Positions 9,008-19,025 are shown, counted from the first letter of the stretch. The stretch is 51,232 bases of DNA from Gemmatimonadota bacterium (GCA_011390645.1 JAABRY010000011.1:1-51232); one strand, 5' to 3'. Numbers and translations are program-made. Notes: generated from the letters alone by a model not told the origin.

Positions 9008-10372
9008 TCAGGCGATGACCACCGACTTGATGTTCACGAAGGCACGAATGCCCTCCCCAGCGAGCTCGCGCCCGAAACCACTCTCGCGGATGCCGCCAAA
9101 CGGCAAGCGCGGATCCGAGCGCACGAAATCATTCACGGCGCATGCGCCGGCATGGAGTTCATCGCGGGCGATACGACGCCCCCGTTCGACATCACGTGTG
9201 AAGACCGCAGCGCCGAGGCCGAAGACGCTCGCGTTCGCCGCCCGGATTGCTGCACGCTCGTCACGGACCGGAATGATCGCCGCGACCGGGCCGAAGAGTT
9301 CCTCGCGCCAGGCCGGCATGCCGCGCCGCACGTCAGTGAGCACCGTTGGGGGATAGAACGCCCCAGGGCCGTCGGGGATCGTGCCGCCGAGCAGCAATCG
9401 GGCACCCTTCGCAATGCTGCGCTCGACCTGATCGTGCAGCTCCTCGCGCAGATCGTGACGCGCCATCGGACCGACATCGGTGTCCGCATCGCGAGGATCA
9501 CCCTGCCGCGCCGCTGCCATGCGGGCCACGAACCGTGACTCGAATGCCTCACGGATGGGCTCCACGACGATGAAGCGTTTGGCTGCGATGCAGCTCTGCC
9601 CGCCGTTCAGCAACCGCGACGTCACACAGGCCTCCACCGCCACGTCGAGGTCGGCATCCGCCAGAATCAGGTACGGGTCACTTCCCCCGAGCTCCAGCAC
9701 ACAGGGCTTCAGCCGCTCCCCCGCTGTCTTGCCAACTGCCCGGCCTGCGGCCGTGCTGCCCGTCAGGGTGACTCCCTGCACGAGCGGGGATCGGATCAGG
9801 CGTCGCGCTGCGGTGCCGTCGATCAGGAGTGCCTGAAAGAGACCCACCGGCAGTCCGGCCTCACGCCATGCCGCGTCGATCGCGAGGGCAGCATGCGGCA
9901 CGTTGCTGGCATGCTTGAGCAGCATCGCGTTGCCAGCCATCAGCGCCGGCGCGGCAGCACGGATGACCTGCCAGAATGGAAAATTCCACGGCATCACGGC
10001 CAGGATCGTCCCGAGCGGTCGGTGCGTGACGAACGCCTCATGCGCCTCGTGCGCGACATGCCGGTCTGCCAGGAAGGAAGCGCCGTGATCTGCATAGAAG
10101 TCACAGGTCGCTGCGCACTTCTCGATCTCGGCGCGACCCTGGCGCACCGGCTTGCCCATTTCGCGCGCCATGAGGCTGGCGTGTGCATCGGCATCACGGC
10201 GAAGCTCGCGGGCCATCGCGCGCAGGACGGCAGCGCGTTCCGCCATCGGCACGCGGCCCCACCCTGCCTGGGCACGGGTGGCTCGGCGCAACGCCTCGCG
10301 CACGGCGGGGGCGTCATGAGCAGCGGGGCCGGCGAAGGCGTCGCCGGTGGTCGGATCATGCAACATGTTCAT
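9008..10372 (-). CDS. NAD(P)-dependent aldehyde dehydrogenase, succinate-semialdehyde type
   Basis: The 454-residue enzyme has the ALDH fold signatures: MPWNFPFWQ, the GSTAAGR nucleotide loop, LELGGSDP with the general-base Glu, and GGQSCIAAKR with the catalytic Cys. Within the superfamily this looks like the short succinate-semialdehyde dehydrogenase group. It is first in a three-gene minus-strand unit with the glucosylglycerol synthase and the symporter; only 27 bases separate its stop from the next start. A GAGGAGA ribosome binding site precedes the ATG at 10372. The physiological aldehyde is not determined. Confidence 0.88.
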   Translation of the reverse strand: MNMLHDPTTGDAFAGPAAHDAPAVREALRRATRAQAGWGRVPMAERAAVLRAMARELRRDADAHASLMAREMGKPVRQGRAEIEKCAATCDFYADHGASFLADRHVAHEAHEAFVTHRPLGTILAVMPWNFPFWQVIRAAAPALMAGNAMLLKHASNVPHAALAIDAAWREAGLPVGLFQALLIDGTAARRLIRSPLVQGVTLTGSTAAGRAVGKTAGERLKPCVLELGGSDPYLILADADLDVAVEACVTSRLLNGGQSCIAAKRFIVVEPIREAFESRFVARMAAARQGDPRDADTDVGPMARHDLREELHDQVERSIAKGARLLLGGTIPDGPGAFYPPTVLTDVRRGMPAWREELFGPVAAIIPVRDERAAIRAANASVFGLGAAVFTRDVERGRRIARDELHAGACAVNDFVRSDPRLPFGGIRESGFGRELAGEGIRAFVNIKSVVIA

Positions 10373-10444
10373 CTTCTCTCCTCAGTCCAGCCTTGGGAAC
10401 CTAGGAGATCCGCGCGCGAACACAACCACGGGTCCAGAACGCGT

Positions 10445-10479
10445 GATGCCCCCGAGCGATCACATCGCTCGAGGGCATC
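10445..10479 (-). terminator. Terminator hairpin after pufC
   Basis: A 16-bp stem (10445-10460 with 10464-10479) with one mismatch and a 3-base loop lies 18 bases past the pufC stop. No long U run follows, but position and strength suit the end of the puf transcript. It also separates the puf operon from the aldehyde dehydrogenase unit. Confidence 0.65.
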
Positions 10480-10497
10480 ATCCCTGCGACACAGACT

Positions 10498-11577
10498 TCA
10501 GGGGTTCAACGACACCTGGGTCGGCATCGAATCACCCTCGGTTGCCATCGGGACTTCCGCCGCCTGCGGCGCCGGATACATCCCGGGGTAGTCCTTCGCC
10601 ATCGGCTGCCCATAGAGCGGCTTGTAGACGCCCTGGTGGCAGGTGCTGCACTGCAGCTTGGCGCCGTCGCCCAGCGGACCGCGGGAGATGTTGGCATCCA
10701 CATGCCACGGCTTGAGCGTGCCCTCGCCGGTCAGGTGCCCCTTGGCGTGCTTCGCCTCAGGCCACACGTCCTGCAAGACCAGCATGTGGTTGATGTTCAG
10801 GTCACGCACCATCCGCGTGCCACGCAACGCCGTCAAGCGCTGCGCCGGACTCTGCTCCCAATCCGCGAAGGCGCGCGAGTTGTGGCAGTAGGTGCAGTTG
10901 ACCCCGAGCGCCGAACTCATCGAGATCATCAGGCCGTAGGTGTACTCGGTCTGGTTGACACTCGCGAGGTTGTTGCTCTCACTGCGCAGCGCCGCGTCGG
11001 TCTGGACGCGGACGTCCTCTCGATCCAGGTAATGGCGCAGTGACTGGTTCTCGTCGGTGTAGAACCAGGTCCCTTCCGGCACCTGATTCCCCCGGTGACA
11101 GGTGTAGCACGTGACACCCGTTTGGGCGACGTGACCGGTCCATTCCGAGTTCACCGCGTGCGTCATCTTCAGCATCTGCTTGGCGACCTTGTAGGTGTAC
11201 TTCTCATCACTCGCCATGTTGGCCGGGTTGTGACAGTACACGCAACCAGCCTCGGGGCCAGTCTTCGGGGCCACCCACTCGGTCATCGCTGCCATCGTTC
11301 GCACGAACTCGCCGTTCGAGAGGTGTCCGAGCACCTGGAGGTTCTGGTACTGGTCACCCGCGCGCGACGAATCGGTGGTAGAGCTGGGCGCAAGCGGATC
11401 GGGCACCTGATGATCTGCGGCGGTGCCGGCAAGCCGTTCGGGCGAGTAGACCTGTTGCATCCCGACACCGCGGAAGCCGTTCTGGGTGCTCTCTTGCGGC
11501 GGCAGTTCGCAACCGGCGAGTGACACGGCCGCCACGAGCGCGACGAGCGCGCCCGGGCGGAAGCGGTGCATGCTCAT
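10498..11577 (-). CDS. pufC: PufC, tetraheme cytochrome c subunit of the photosynthetic reaction centre
   Basis: The 359-residue lipoprotein has a signal peptide with lipobox SLAGC (Cys23 for the diacylglyceryl anchor) and four CxxCH heme c motifs: CVYCH 112-116, CYTCH 157-161, CTYCH 228-232 and CSTCH 310-314. PufC sits on the periplasmic face of the reaction centre and re-reduces the special pair. Length and heme number match PufC of purple bacteria and phototrophic Gemmatimonadota. Its ATG overlaps the pufM stop by four bases (ATGA), so translation is coupled. Confidence 0.97.
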   Translation of the reverse strand: MSMHRFRPGALVALVAAVSLAGCELPPQESTQNGFRGVGMQQVYSPERLAGTAADHQVPDPLAPSSTTDSSRAGDQYQNLQVLGHLSNGEFVRTMAAMTEWVAPKTGPEAGCVYCHNPANMASDEKYTYKVAKQMLKMTHAVNSEWTGHVAQTGVTCYTCHRGNQVPEGTWFYTDENQSLRHYLDREDVRVQTDAALRSESNNLASVNQTEYTYGLMISMSSALGVNCTYCHNSRAFADWEQSPAQRLTALRGTRMVRDLNINHMLVLQDVWPEAKHAKGHLTGEGTLKPWHVDANISRGPLGDGAKLQCSTCHQGVYKPLYGQPMAKDYPGMYPAPQAAEVPMATEGDSMPTQVSLNP

Positions 11578-12605
11578 CGTGCACCTCCAGCCGGCAGGCC
11601 GGGGAAGGTATCAGGCGGCGCCATTTGCAACTGGCCCGAGCGTTCAGGAACCGTCGCCGGATCGGCGGCTTCCCACGCGGCCGGATACTGGGGCACGAGG
11701 CCGTGCTTCTGACCCCACAGATACCAGTTGTCCACGACCGTGCCGGTCAGCAGGATGCCGATGCCGCCGGTGAGCGTCGTCAGCACCGCAAACCACCACG
11801 CCCACCGGTGGATCGATTCCATCGTCGCATTGAAGCCCATCGTCCAGCGCCAGAACAGCGCCGAACGCTCCGCACCGGTTCCGCGATCGGTGATCTGCTC
11901 GATCTCGCGCTCCGCGCCGTACTTCGCCGTGGCGAGAATGGTCGCGCCGTGCATGGCGAAGAGCAGTGCCGACCCATAGAGGAAGGCGATGGAGAGCATG
12001 TGGAACGGGTTGTAGAACAGGTTCCCGTACCGGATGCTGAACGCCGCCGTCCAATCGAGGTGCGAGAAGATGCCGAACGGCACCGCCTCACCCCAGGCGC
12101 CCATCAGCAGCGGGCGAATGAAGCCCAGCACCAGGAAGAGCCAGATCGCCGAAGCGAATGCCCACGGCAGGTGATTGCCCATGCCATGCGCCCTGGCACG
12201 TCGGAAGAGGCGCACCCACCACAGCAGCACCGAGACGGTGAGGAAGAAGCCGGCGAGCAGCCACCATCCCCCCTCCGCCATCGGCGGAATGCTCAGGCCA
12301 TACCCCGGCGCCGGCGGATCGAGCGAGAGCCACGGCAGGAGCCGGACAAACTCGATCACGTTCCAGTTGACCTGCGCGAGGTAGTTGAAGCCGATGATGT
12401 TGAACGCGAGCGTACCGAAGATGAGGGAGGCTACCCCGGTCCAGCCGAGATAGATCGGTCCCACCTGCCAGTCACCGACCTTCCCGAGCCAATACGAAAT
12501 CTTGGGCGGGAATTGTCGCGTCCACGTGTCTTCCTTGATTGGCGGACCCCAATCCGGGGCGGTCCGCACCTGGACCTGGGTCCAGAGATTCTGATAGTCG
12601 GGCAT
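11574..12605 (-). CDS. pufM: PufM, reaction centre M subunit
   Basis: A 343-residue five-helix membrane protein. It has the PufM features: the [23 protein letters not shown] helix with bacteriochlorophyll- and iron-liganding His residues, and [15 protein letters not shown] in the last helices. It pairs with PufL to hold the special pair, bacteriopheophytins, quinones and non-heme iron in the inner membrane. It lies 12 bases after pufL and overlaps pufC, the usual puf order. Confidence 0.97.
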   Translation of the reverse strand: MPDYQNLWTQVQVRTAPDWGPPIKEDTWTRQFPPKISYWLGKVGDWQVGPIYLGWTGVASLIFGTLAFNIIGFNYLAQVNWNVIEFVRLLPWLSLDPPAPGYGLSIPPMAEGGWWLLAGFFLTVSVLLWWVRLFRRARAHGMGNHLPWAFASAIWLFLVLGFIRPLLMGAWGEAVPFGIFSHLDWTAAFSIRYGNLFYNPFHMLSIAFLYGSALLFAMHGATILATAKYGAEREIEQITDRGTGAERSALFWRWTMGFNATMESIHRWAWWFAVLTTLTGGIGILLTGTVVDNWYLWGQKHGLVPQYPAAWEAADPATVPERSGQLQMAPPDTFPGLPAGGAR

Positions 12606-12617
12606 GCCCGTCGTCTC

Positions 12618-13457
12618 CTAGGACCAGATCGGGAGGTTGAGCCACCAGCTCCACCACTCAGGCCAGCCCTTGGTCCAGAAGGGGCCGGAGATGAGGATGC
12701 AGAGGTCGCTGAAGATCACCGCCAGGAGGGCCAGCCAGAGGCCAAGACGGTGGATGCCAATCGCGCCGATCGAGTAGCCGAGGGTGTCGCGGAAGAATGC
12801 GTTCTCGTGCTCGCTCGTCTTGACCGGTTCGCCCTTCTTCGGATTCGTCACGGACAGAATCAGCGACCCGTGCATCGCCAGGGCGAGGCAGCAGGTGAAG
12901 AAGAAGGTGATGGCGATCATGTGCGCCGGATTGTAGTGGAAGTGCAGGTACTGGTAGCCCACGTTCGAGACCCAGTCGAGGTGCGACAGAATCCCGTAGG
13001 GGAACCCATGTCCCCACGCGCCGAGCAGCATCGGCCGCACGACCACGAGGGTCAGGTACGCCGACACGGCCACGCCATAGGCGAATGGCACGTGCAGCCC
13101 CATCCCGAGCTTCCGGGAGATCTCGACCTGGCGGAGCATCCATGAGAGGAAGGCACCGGTGGCACAGACGGTCACCACTTGCCAGAGACCACCTTCGGTC
13201 AGCGGGGCGAGACCGAGCCCATAGCTGAGGTCGGGGGGGGCAATACTGATCTGCCAGAGATTCCAACTCTGACCGTTCAGTCCCTCGCCAATGGCCGCAC
13301 CCCACACGAGGAGGAGCGTGCCGGCAAGGGCGAAGAAAAGGGTGGTCACGCCGAAGAAACCGACGTAGAACGGGCCGACCCAGAAATCGAACAGGTCGCC
13401 GCCGATCAGGGTTCCCCCGCGGACTCGATATTTGCGTTCAAAACTCAGCATCGCCAT
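12618..13457 (-). CDS. pufL: PufL, reaction centre L subunit
   Basis: The 279-residue membrane protein begins [15 protein letters not shown] and contains [17 protein letters not shown], the [23 protein letters not shown] helix and [11 protein letters not shown], all standard for PufL. It binds half of the special pair and the active electron branch. A second ATG two codons in is an alternative start. The 106 bases upstream, between pufA and pufL, contain a strong mRNA hairpin at 13509-13536. Confidence 0.97.
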   Translation of the reverse strand: MAMLSFERKYRVRGGTLIGGDLFDFWVGPFYVGFFGVTTLFFALAGTLLLVWGAAIGEGLNGQSWNLWQISIAPPDLSYGLGLAPLTEGGLWQVVTVCATGAFLSWMLRQVEISRKLGMGLHVPFAYGVAVSAYLTLVVVRPMLLGAWGHGFPYGILSHLDWVSNVGYQYLHFHYNPAHMIAITFFFTCCLALAMHGSLILSVTNPKKGEPVKTSEHENAFFRDTLGYSIGAIGIHRLGLWLALLAVIFSDLCILISGPFWTKGWPEWWSWWLNLPIWS

Positions 13458-13508
13458 AGGTGTCGTCTCCAGACGATCGGGCGGTCCGCCGGGGGCGGCT
13501 TTCGGGAC

Positions 13509-13536
13509 GGGCCCCGGATCATTCGATCCGGAACCC
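13509..13536 (-). promoter_or_regulatory. Intercistronic RNA hairpin between pufA and pufL
   Basis: On the transcribed (minus-sense) RNA, a 12-bp stem closes a GAAU loop. Ten pairs are Watson-Crick and two are G-U; the plus-strand version would have two A-C mismatches instead, so the fold favours puf mRNA. In Rhodobacter, hairpins at this place slow 3' decay into pufBA and raise LH1 over RC. A similar role here is inference. Confidence 0.7.
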
Positions 13537-13563
13537 GCGCCCGTCAGGTGAACACGAACTGCG

Positions 13564-13743
13564 TCAGTTGCCCGGCAGCGGCGTCATCGCCGCGACGTTC
13601 TGGGCATTGCCGCCCTCACCCAGCCAGTTGTACTTCGGCGTGGAGAGGAGAATGAAGTGAATCATCGCGGCGAGGGCGAAGAGGAAAACCCCCTGCGCAA
13701 CCATCGCCTTCCGCGGATCCACGTAAAGCCACATGCGGTGCAT
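13564..13743 (-). CDS. pufA: PufA, LH1 antenna alpha subunit
   Basis: A 59-residue single-helix protein: short N-terminal amphipathic part ([11 protein letters not shown]), a membrane helix with AAMIHF where His29 should ligate bacteriochlorophyll, then STPKYNWL. It forms the LH1 ring with PufB around the reaction centre. Its ATG follows the pufB stop by 12 bases and an AGGAG ribosome binding site (plus-strand CTCCT). It ends 106 bases before pufL. Confidence 0.95.
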   Translation of the reverse strand: MHRMWLYVDPRKAMVAQGVFLFALAAMIHFILLSTPKYNWLGEGGNAQNVAAMTPLPGN

Positions 13744-13755
13744 ACAGGAGCTCCT

Positions 13756-13908
13756 TTAGAGCCAGGGTTTCCACGACCACGCCAACCAGTGAGCCACGAC
13801 CGCTACAACCATGAATACGGCGAAGCCGCGCATGTAGCCACCGTGGAATTCCCGCGCTTCCTCCTCCGTAAATCCGGTGGAGCCGCGGAGTGATCCGGGT
13901 TCTGCCAT
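13756..13908 (-). CDS. pufB: PufB, LH1 antenna beta subunit
   Basis: A 50-residue protein with the LH1 beta signature GFTEEEAREFHGGYMRGF and the membrane helix ending AHWLAWSWKPWL; His40 is the bacteriochlorophyll ligand. It is first of the pufBALMC genes. The start at 13908 follows a GGGGAGGTG ribosome binding site. The 107 bases between bchZ and pufB show no clear promoter, so pufB may be read through from bchCXYZ. Confidence 0.95.
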   Translation of the reverse strand: MAEPGSLRGSTGFTEEEAREFHGGYMRGFAVFMVVAVVAHWLAWSWKPWL

Positions 13909-14015
13909 TATCGTCACCTCCCCTCAGTTTGGCCTTGAATTTTGCCGAGATGGCACCACCCCATGCGGGCCATCGTACTGCGTTCCGCCTTACCCGACGG
14001 ACAGGGTTCCTGCCA

Positions 14016-15461
14016 TCAGTTCCCCACGCTTGCCGGGATGCCGAGATCCTCGAGGGCCACCCGGTCACGTCCACCATCGCGTGCCGTCTGCTCCGCGCCC
14101 TCGCGCAACCGCTTCGCCGCCGAGATGCGCACCAGGAACGGCTGCGCTTCGACGAGTTCGTGCAGCAGCGCGGTGGCGTCGTCGTCCCATGGCATCGTCG
14201 CGGGGGCGTGGCGCACCGGCGTCGCGAGCGCGGCCTTGTCGAGCTCGGTGCCCAGCGGCAGGATGTGGAAGAGGGCATCGAACAGCGCGTTGCAGACCTC
14301 CTGCACGAGGTAGGTCGCGCCCGCATAGCCCATGAACGGCGTGCCGGTATGACGCCGGATGATCGCCCCCGGAAAGGACGCCGGCACATACTGGGCCTTC
14401 GAACCGATCTCCGCGAGGTACATCCGTTCATTGTAGCTGCCGAAACAGACCAGCGGCGGCGCCTTCTGCACGACCTCGCGAATCGCGGCGTTGTCGGTCT
14501 TCTTCCCCGGCAGGCGCGACACCGCGAAGGCACACGGCATGCCGAGTTCATCTTCAAGGAAGGCGCGCATCCCGCGCGTATAGGTCTCGTTCGCCACCAC
14601 GCCGAACGGCGCGCTCTGGAAGAAGTCCTGCGTCACGCTGCGCCAGAGATCCCAGATCGGCTTCAGCGTGACGTGCTTCTCGCGCGCGATGAACGGCTGC
14701 GGGTCCACGCCGGTGAGCTCGCCGAGCTTTTCCAGGAAGGCCGTCGTGCTGTGCATCCCGATCGGCGCCTGCAAGTATGGCTTGCCGAGGGTCTCGCACA
14801 GCTTGCGACCGAACTCGCGGTACATCACCACGTTCACGTCGGCCTCGCCCAGCTTGGCGATGTCATCGAGGTGGGTGCCGAGCGGGAAGACGAGATTCAC
14901 CTCGCACCCGATGCCCTCGATCAGTCGCCGCATCTCCGCCAGGTCGCTCGGCATGTTGAACGTGCCGTAGATCGGGCCGATGATGTTCACCAGCGGCTTG
15001 CTGCCCTCGGGGCGTGGCTTGGCCTTGCGGCGCGCGCGCTTGGCCCCGAACTCGGTCCAGAGCCAGTTGATCGCGCGATCGGCACTCTGCCACTGGTCTT
15101 CGTCGATGGTGCGCGGCAGGAAGCGCAGCAGCCCGGACCCCTCGGGCGTCACCCCGCCACCGATCATCTCGGCGATGCTGCCGGTGACCACGACCGCTGG
15201 CCGCATCGGATCCAGCGTGGCGTGCGAGCGGCGCATCGCGGCCTCGGTGCCGTCGCGCGCGAGTTCGTCTTCGGACAGGCCAGTCACCACGATGGGCAAC
15301 TCGTGTGGCGGCAAGGCATCGGTGTAGTGCAACACGGAGGTGACCGGGAGATTCTCGCAGCCGACCGGTCCGTCAATGACGACCTGCAACCCCTTCACCG
15401 CAGTGAAGGCGTACACGGCGCCCCAATAGCCGCCAGCGCGATCGTGGTCGAGGACGAGCAT
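14016..15461 (-). CDS. bchZ: BchZ, chlorophyllide a reductase subunit Z
   Basis: The 481-residue protein is the nitrogenase-MoFe-like subunit of chlorophyllide a oxidoreductase (COR), with Cys in VGCENLP, a [10 protein letters not shown] loop and [13 protein letters not shown]. With BchX and BchY it reduces the B ring of chlorophyllide a on the way to bacteriochlorophyll a. Its ATG abuts the bchY stop with no gap, so translation is coupled. Length is normal. Confidence 0.96.
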   Translation of the reverse strand: MLVLDHDRAGGYWGAVYAFTAVKGLQVVIDGPVGCENLPVTSVLHYTDALPPHELPIVVTGLSEDELARDGTEAAMRRSHATLDPMRPAVVVTGSIAEMIGGGVTPEGSGLLRFLPRTIDEDQWQSADRAINWLWTEFGAKRARRKAKPRPEGSKPLVNIIGPIYGTFNMPSDLAEMRRLIEGIGCEVNLVFPLGTHLDDIAKLGEADVNVVMYREFGRKLCETLGKPYLQAPIGMHSTTAFLEKLGELTGVDPQPFIAREKHVTLKPIWDLWRSVTQDFFQSAPFGVVANETYTRGMRAFLEDELGMPCAFAVSRLPGKKTDNAAIREVVQKAPPLVCFGSYNERMYLAEIGSKAQYVPASFPGAIIRRHTGTPFMGYAGATYLVQEVCNALFDALFHILPLGTELDKAALATPVRHAPATMPWDDDATALLHELVEAQPFLVRISAAKRLREGAEQTARDGGRDRVALEDLGIPASVGN

Positions 15462-16991
15462 CTACTTCTCCCCGATGTCGGTCATGGTGCCATCATCCTT
15501 GGCTTTCTTTACCGCGGGCTTCCAACTGGTCACCGCGCGCTCGACCGGCACCTCCGTGTGGCCATAGCCGGCACCCGCGCCGGTGCCGACACCCGTGAAG
15601 AAGCTCCGCATCCGGTTGAGTCGCACCGCGCCACCGATCGCACCGTTGACCGTCGCCGCGAGTGAACCCGCACCAGGCGCGCCGAAGAGCGGTCGCGCCG
15701 AAATCAGATTGGTGAAGTAGACGCCGGGGGTCCCGCGCTCCTTCGCCGCCTGCACCACCGGCGTGGTGCCGATGGCGAGATCCGGCTCGAACGCGCGCAC
15801 CGCGGCGACGTCCTGCTCGAGGGACGCGCGATACTGCACCACCGTGCCTCGCGCTTCCAGCCACTCCTTGTCGGGCGCGCTCCACGGCGTGCGCGGGCAT
15901 GCGGTGCCGACGTACGGTACGTCGGCACCAGCCTCGATCAGGAGGCGCGCCACCAGGAGCTCGCTGCCTTCGTAGCCACTCACGGTGACGCGACCCGCAA
16001 TGCGATGCTTCGCGACGGTCGCTTCAATCGCCGGCAGTGCGGCCTGTTTGGCGGAGGCGATATCGGCCTCGGACACACCCGCCGCGCGACCAATGGCCTC
16101 GAGCCAGGCGGCGGTGCCCTCAACGCCGACGGGACCAGACGCGACAACCGTGCGACCGGCCGCTTCAAACTCCCGAACGGCCGCCGTATAGAACGGGTGC
16201 ACCGCAGCAACCACCGGCGACGCGAGCGCGGCATACTGCTCGCGCCACTCGCGACACGGTACGGTCGGACCAACCGCAAGACCCATCGGGGCGAGCAACG
16301 CACCGATCCCCATCGGATCGACCGGGAAGAGCTCTCCGAGGAGGGTGACGGTCGGGCGATCCGTGATGGCGTTCGTCGGACGCGCGACGGGGCCCTGCGC
16401 GGCTTCCTTCCGGGCGACCCGCAGCATCGCGCCAGCGAGGACATCCTTCGCCTCCGCGTGGGTCGGCACACCGAAGCCGGGTACGTCGATGCCGATGATG
16501 CGGACGCCCTCGATCTCGTCCGGGAGGAGATCCAACGGAACACCCGAGGCGGTCGGCACGCACAAGTTGGTGATGATCACCGCGTCGTACTTCTCGGGGT
16601 CGGCGAGGTCGAAGACGGCCTTGCGGATGTCCTCGAAGAGTTGTCCGGTCACCAGCGTTTCGGAGTTGAATGGGACGTAGCCCACCGTCCGGCGCGCGCC
16701 ATAGAAGTGCGAGGTGAACGTGAGACCGTACACACAGCACGCCGAGCCGGAGAGAATCGTCGCGGTGCGACGCATGCGCAGGCCGACGCGCAATGAGCCG
16801 AAGGCCGGACACATCGATTGCGGCTGGTCGTGCGGACCACGCGGATAGTCACGAGCCATCCCGTCGAGCAACTCACCCTTCCCTGCCGCACGCGCCGCGG
16901 CCTCGAGGGTCTCACGACCTCCATGGCACCCCGACGCCGCAGCGGAAGCGGCGGGCATCGAGTCGGCGAGCGGGAGCGGGCGAGTCGTCAT
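15462..16991 (-). CDS. bchY: BchY, chlorophyllide a reductase subunit Y
   Basis: The 509-residue subunit has conserved cysteines in QSMCPAFGSLR, SGSACCVYGLTF and ITNLCVPTASGV that hold the Fe-S cluster shared with BchZ. It is a component of the COR complex, which is structurally like nitrogenase. The chosen ATG at 16991 gives the usual N-terminus; the longer open frame (to 17093) only runs into bchX. It starts 7 bases past the bchX stop. Confidence 0.95.
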   Translation of the reverse strand: MTTRPLPLADSMPAASAAASGCHGGRETLEAAARAAGKGELLDGMARDYPRGPHDQPQSMCPAFGSLRVGLRMRRTATILSGSACCVYGLTFTSHFYGARRTVGYVPFNSETLVTGQLFEDIRKAVFDLADPEKYDAVIITNLCVPTASGVPLDLLPDEIEGVRIIGIDVPGFGVPTHAEAKDVLAGAMLRVARKEAAQGPVARPTNAITDRPTVTLLGELFPVDPMGIGALLAPMGLAVGPTVPCREWREQYAALASPVVAAVHPFYTAAVREFEAAGRTVVASGPVGVEGTAAWLEAIGRAAGVSEADIASAKQAALPAIEATVAKHRIAGRVTVSGYEGSELLVARLLIEAGADVPYVGTACPRTPWSAPDKEWLEARGTVVQYRASLEQDVAAVRAFEPDLAIGTTPVVQAAKERGTPGVYFTNLISARPLFGAPGAGSLAATVNGAIGGAVRLNRMRSFFTGVGTGAGAGYGHTEVPVERAVTSWKPAVKKAKDDGTMTDIGEK

Positions 16992-16998
16992 GATCGTC

Positions 16999-18003
16999 TC
17001 AGACCGTATCGTAGATGACTTCGAGAGACGGCACTTCCACCAGTTCGCCGCCGCGCATGTCGGCCTGCGACGCCGGGCTGAGCACCACATCACGCCCGGT
17101 GGTCTCGCCGCTGAACAATGCCAGCAGGCCGTCGGACGTCAGGGGCGTCGGCCGCAACGGCGGCGCCTCGCCCACTGCGACACCGAGCTGCTCGAAAAGC
17201 GATGCCCACTGACCGCCAGGACGACCGACGATCTCGTAATTCGCGCTCTTCCGACGAATGTCATCGTTCTGCGGAATGGCAGCGAGCACCGGAATCCCGA
17301 CCGCATCAGCAAAAGCCTGCGCCTCGCCGGTGCCATCGTCCTTGTTGATCACCAGCCCCGCGACGCCGACGTTGCCGCCAAGCTTGCGGAAATACTCGAC
17401 CGCTGAGCAGACATTGTTGGCGACGTAGAGCGACTGCATGTCATTGGAGCCGACCACGATCACCTTCTGGCACATGTCACGCGCGATCGGCAGGCCGAAA
17501 CCGCCGCAGACCACGTCACCGAGGAAGTCGAGCAGGACGTAGTCGAAGCCCCACTCGTGGAACCCGAGCTTCTCCAGCAGTTCGAAGCCGTGGATGATGC
17601 CGCGCCCGCCACAGCCACGGCCAACCTCGGGCCCACCAAGCTCCATCGCGAAGACGCCATCCCGCTTGAAGCAGACATCGCCGATGGCCACTTCCTCGCC
17701 CGCTGCCTTCTTCCGCGACGAGGTCTCGATGATCGTCGGGCAGCTCTTGCCGCCGAACAGCAGCGAGGTCGTGTCGGATTTCGGGTCGCAACCGATGAGC
17801 AACACGCGCTTGCCCTGCTGCGCCATCATGTAGCTGAGGTTCGCCAGCGTGAAGCTCTTGCCGATGCCACCCTTGCCATAGATCGCGATGATCTGCGTCT
17901 CGCGCGTGGGTTCGCCGGTGTGCACCGGGACCTCGGGTTCGACTGCGGCTTCGGCGCGCAGGCGCTCGTCATAACTGGTGTCAGGCGTCGGGCCATCGAT
18001 CAT
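16999..18003 (-). CDS. bchX: BchX, chlorophyllide a reductase iron protein
   Basis: A 334-residue NifH-like ATPase with P-loop YGKGGIGKS, switch regions and the two cysteines (GRGCGGRG and DVVCGGFG) that bridge a 4Fe-4S cluster between two subunits. It passes electrons to BchYZ with ATP hydrolysis. I start at ATG 18003, which overlaps the bchC stop as ATGA; a TTG at 18018 would add five residues. A GGAG sits nine bases before the ATG. Confidence 0.96.
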   Translation of the reverse strand: MIDGPTPDTSYDERLRAEAAVEPEVPVHTGEPTRETQIIAIYGKGGIGKSFTLANLSYMMAQQGKRVLLIGCDPKSDTTSLLFGGKSCPTIIETSSRKKAAGEEVAIGDVCFKRDGVFAMELGGPEVGRGCGGRGIIHGFELLEKLGFHEWGFDYVLLDFLGDVVCGGFGLPIARDMCQKVIVVGSNDMQSLYVANNVCSAVEYFRKLGGNVGVAGLVINKDDGTGEAQAFADAVGIPVLAAIPQNDDIRRKSANYEIVGRPGGQWASLFEQLGVAVGEAPPLRPTPLTSDGLLALFSGETTGRDVVLSPASQADMRGGELVEVPSLEVIYDTV

Positions 18004-18959
18004 CGATGTGCTCTCCAATCCAGGATCATCTTGACGCAGGCGGGGTCCGTGAAGGCCGTGTCGTAGGCCGCAGCGGCCTCGGTCGCATCCACGGTGTGCG
18101 TGATCAGGTCATGTAGCGGAAGACGTCCGGTATTCGCGAGTTCTGCCACGGCCGCGAGATCGCTGGGCCGCCATTCCGCGGCCACCCGCAACCGGGCCTC
18201 GCGCAGGAACGCCGGCGGGAAGGCGAACGCGACCGGCTCGGAGTAGAAACCCGCCAGCACGATCTCGCCGCCGGGTGCCAGGCGCTCGACAAGTTGGTCC
18301 ACGATGCCGTCCGCCCCGCTCACGTCGTAGATCGCCCGATAGTCACGACGCGTGTCATCACTCGGGTGCATCACCGGGTAGCCGATCGCACCATCGTGCC
18401 GCTGCGGATTCGTCTCCCAGACGACTGGGGGGGGGAGGGTCGGATCCGCGGCGATCGCCAGGCGCGCCAGCAACCGGCCGAGCGCCCCGTGTCCGACGAT
18501 CAGGTCGGGGTGACCACCATGGCTGCCCCACGCGGCGTGCCATGCGGTTGCGGCGAGCGCGAAAAGCACGCCCTGTTCGCCCAACGCAGGCGCACAGCTG
18601 ATGGCGCGATCACCGGGCACGACCACGCGGCTTGCCGCGCCACCAAACAGTGCGCGGGTTTCACCATAACAACGCGCGCCCGCGAGGAAGACGCGATCGC
18701 CCACGGCATGCTGGGAGGTTTCACCGGCCCACTCCACCGTCCCGACCGTTTCATAGCCAGGCACCAGCGGATACCCGAGCCCGGGGAACGACGGCATCCG
18801 ACCCGACCAGAGCAACCGCTCGGTCCCAGCCGAGATCCCGGTCCAGTCGACACCCACCACGACATCGTTCGCACCCGGTTCGGGCGACAACGCGAGGCGT
18901 TGCAGCGAAAGCTGCTGTGGTTGTTCGAGCACTACCGCGAGAGCGTCCACGGTGGGCAT
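18000..18959 (-). CDS. bchC: BchC, bacteriochlorophyllide a dehydrogenase
   Basis: The 319-residue MDR-fold dehydrogenase has GISAGTERLLWSG, YPLVPGYETVG, GDRVFLAGARCY and the nucleotide-binding LIVGHGALGRLLARL. BchC oxidises the 3-hydroxyethyl group to the 3-acetyl group of bacteriochlorophyllide a. I start at ATG 18959 because it gives the family N-terminus; the open frame runs further upstream through the promoter region. It heads the bchCXYZ-puf block behind a promoter covered by two PpsR-type palindromes. Confidence 0.95.
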   Translation of the reverse strand: MPTVDALAVVLEQPQQLSLQRLALSPEPGANDVVVGVDWTGISAGTERLLWSGRMPSFPGLGYPLVPGYETVGTVEWAGETSQHAVGDRVFLAGARCYGETRALFGGAASRVVVPGDRAISCAPALGEQGVLFALAATAWHAAWGSHGGHPDLIVGHGALGRLLARLAIAADPTLPPPVVWETNPQRHDGAIGYPVMHPSDDTRRDYRAIYDVSGADGIVDQLVERLAPGGEIVLAGFYSEPVAFAFPPAFLREARLRVAAEWRPSDLAAVAELANTGRLPLHDLITHTVDATEAAAAYDTAFTDPACVKMILDWRAHR

Positions 18960-19007
18960 CCGGCATCGGGGAATGGATTGTGAGCCACCCAGGTTGGGGC
19001 GGTCATC

Positions 19008-19025
19008 TGTAAACTGCACGCGACA
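19008..19025 (-). promoter_or_regulatory. PpsR/CrtJ-type palindrome TGT-N12-ACA over the bchC -10 region
   Basis: TGT at 19008-19010 and ACA at 19023-19025 are separated by 12 bases. Read on the minus strand, the candidate -10 hexamer (19011-19016) lies inside it. The site is 8 bp from a second palindrome, the spacing described for CrtJ sites at R. capsulatus bchC. Confidence 0.7.
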
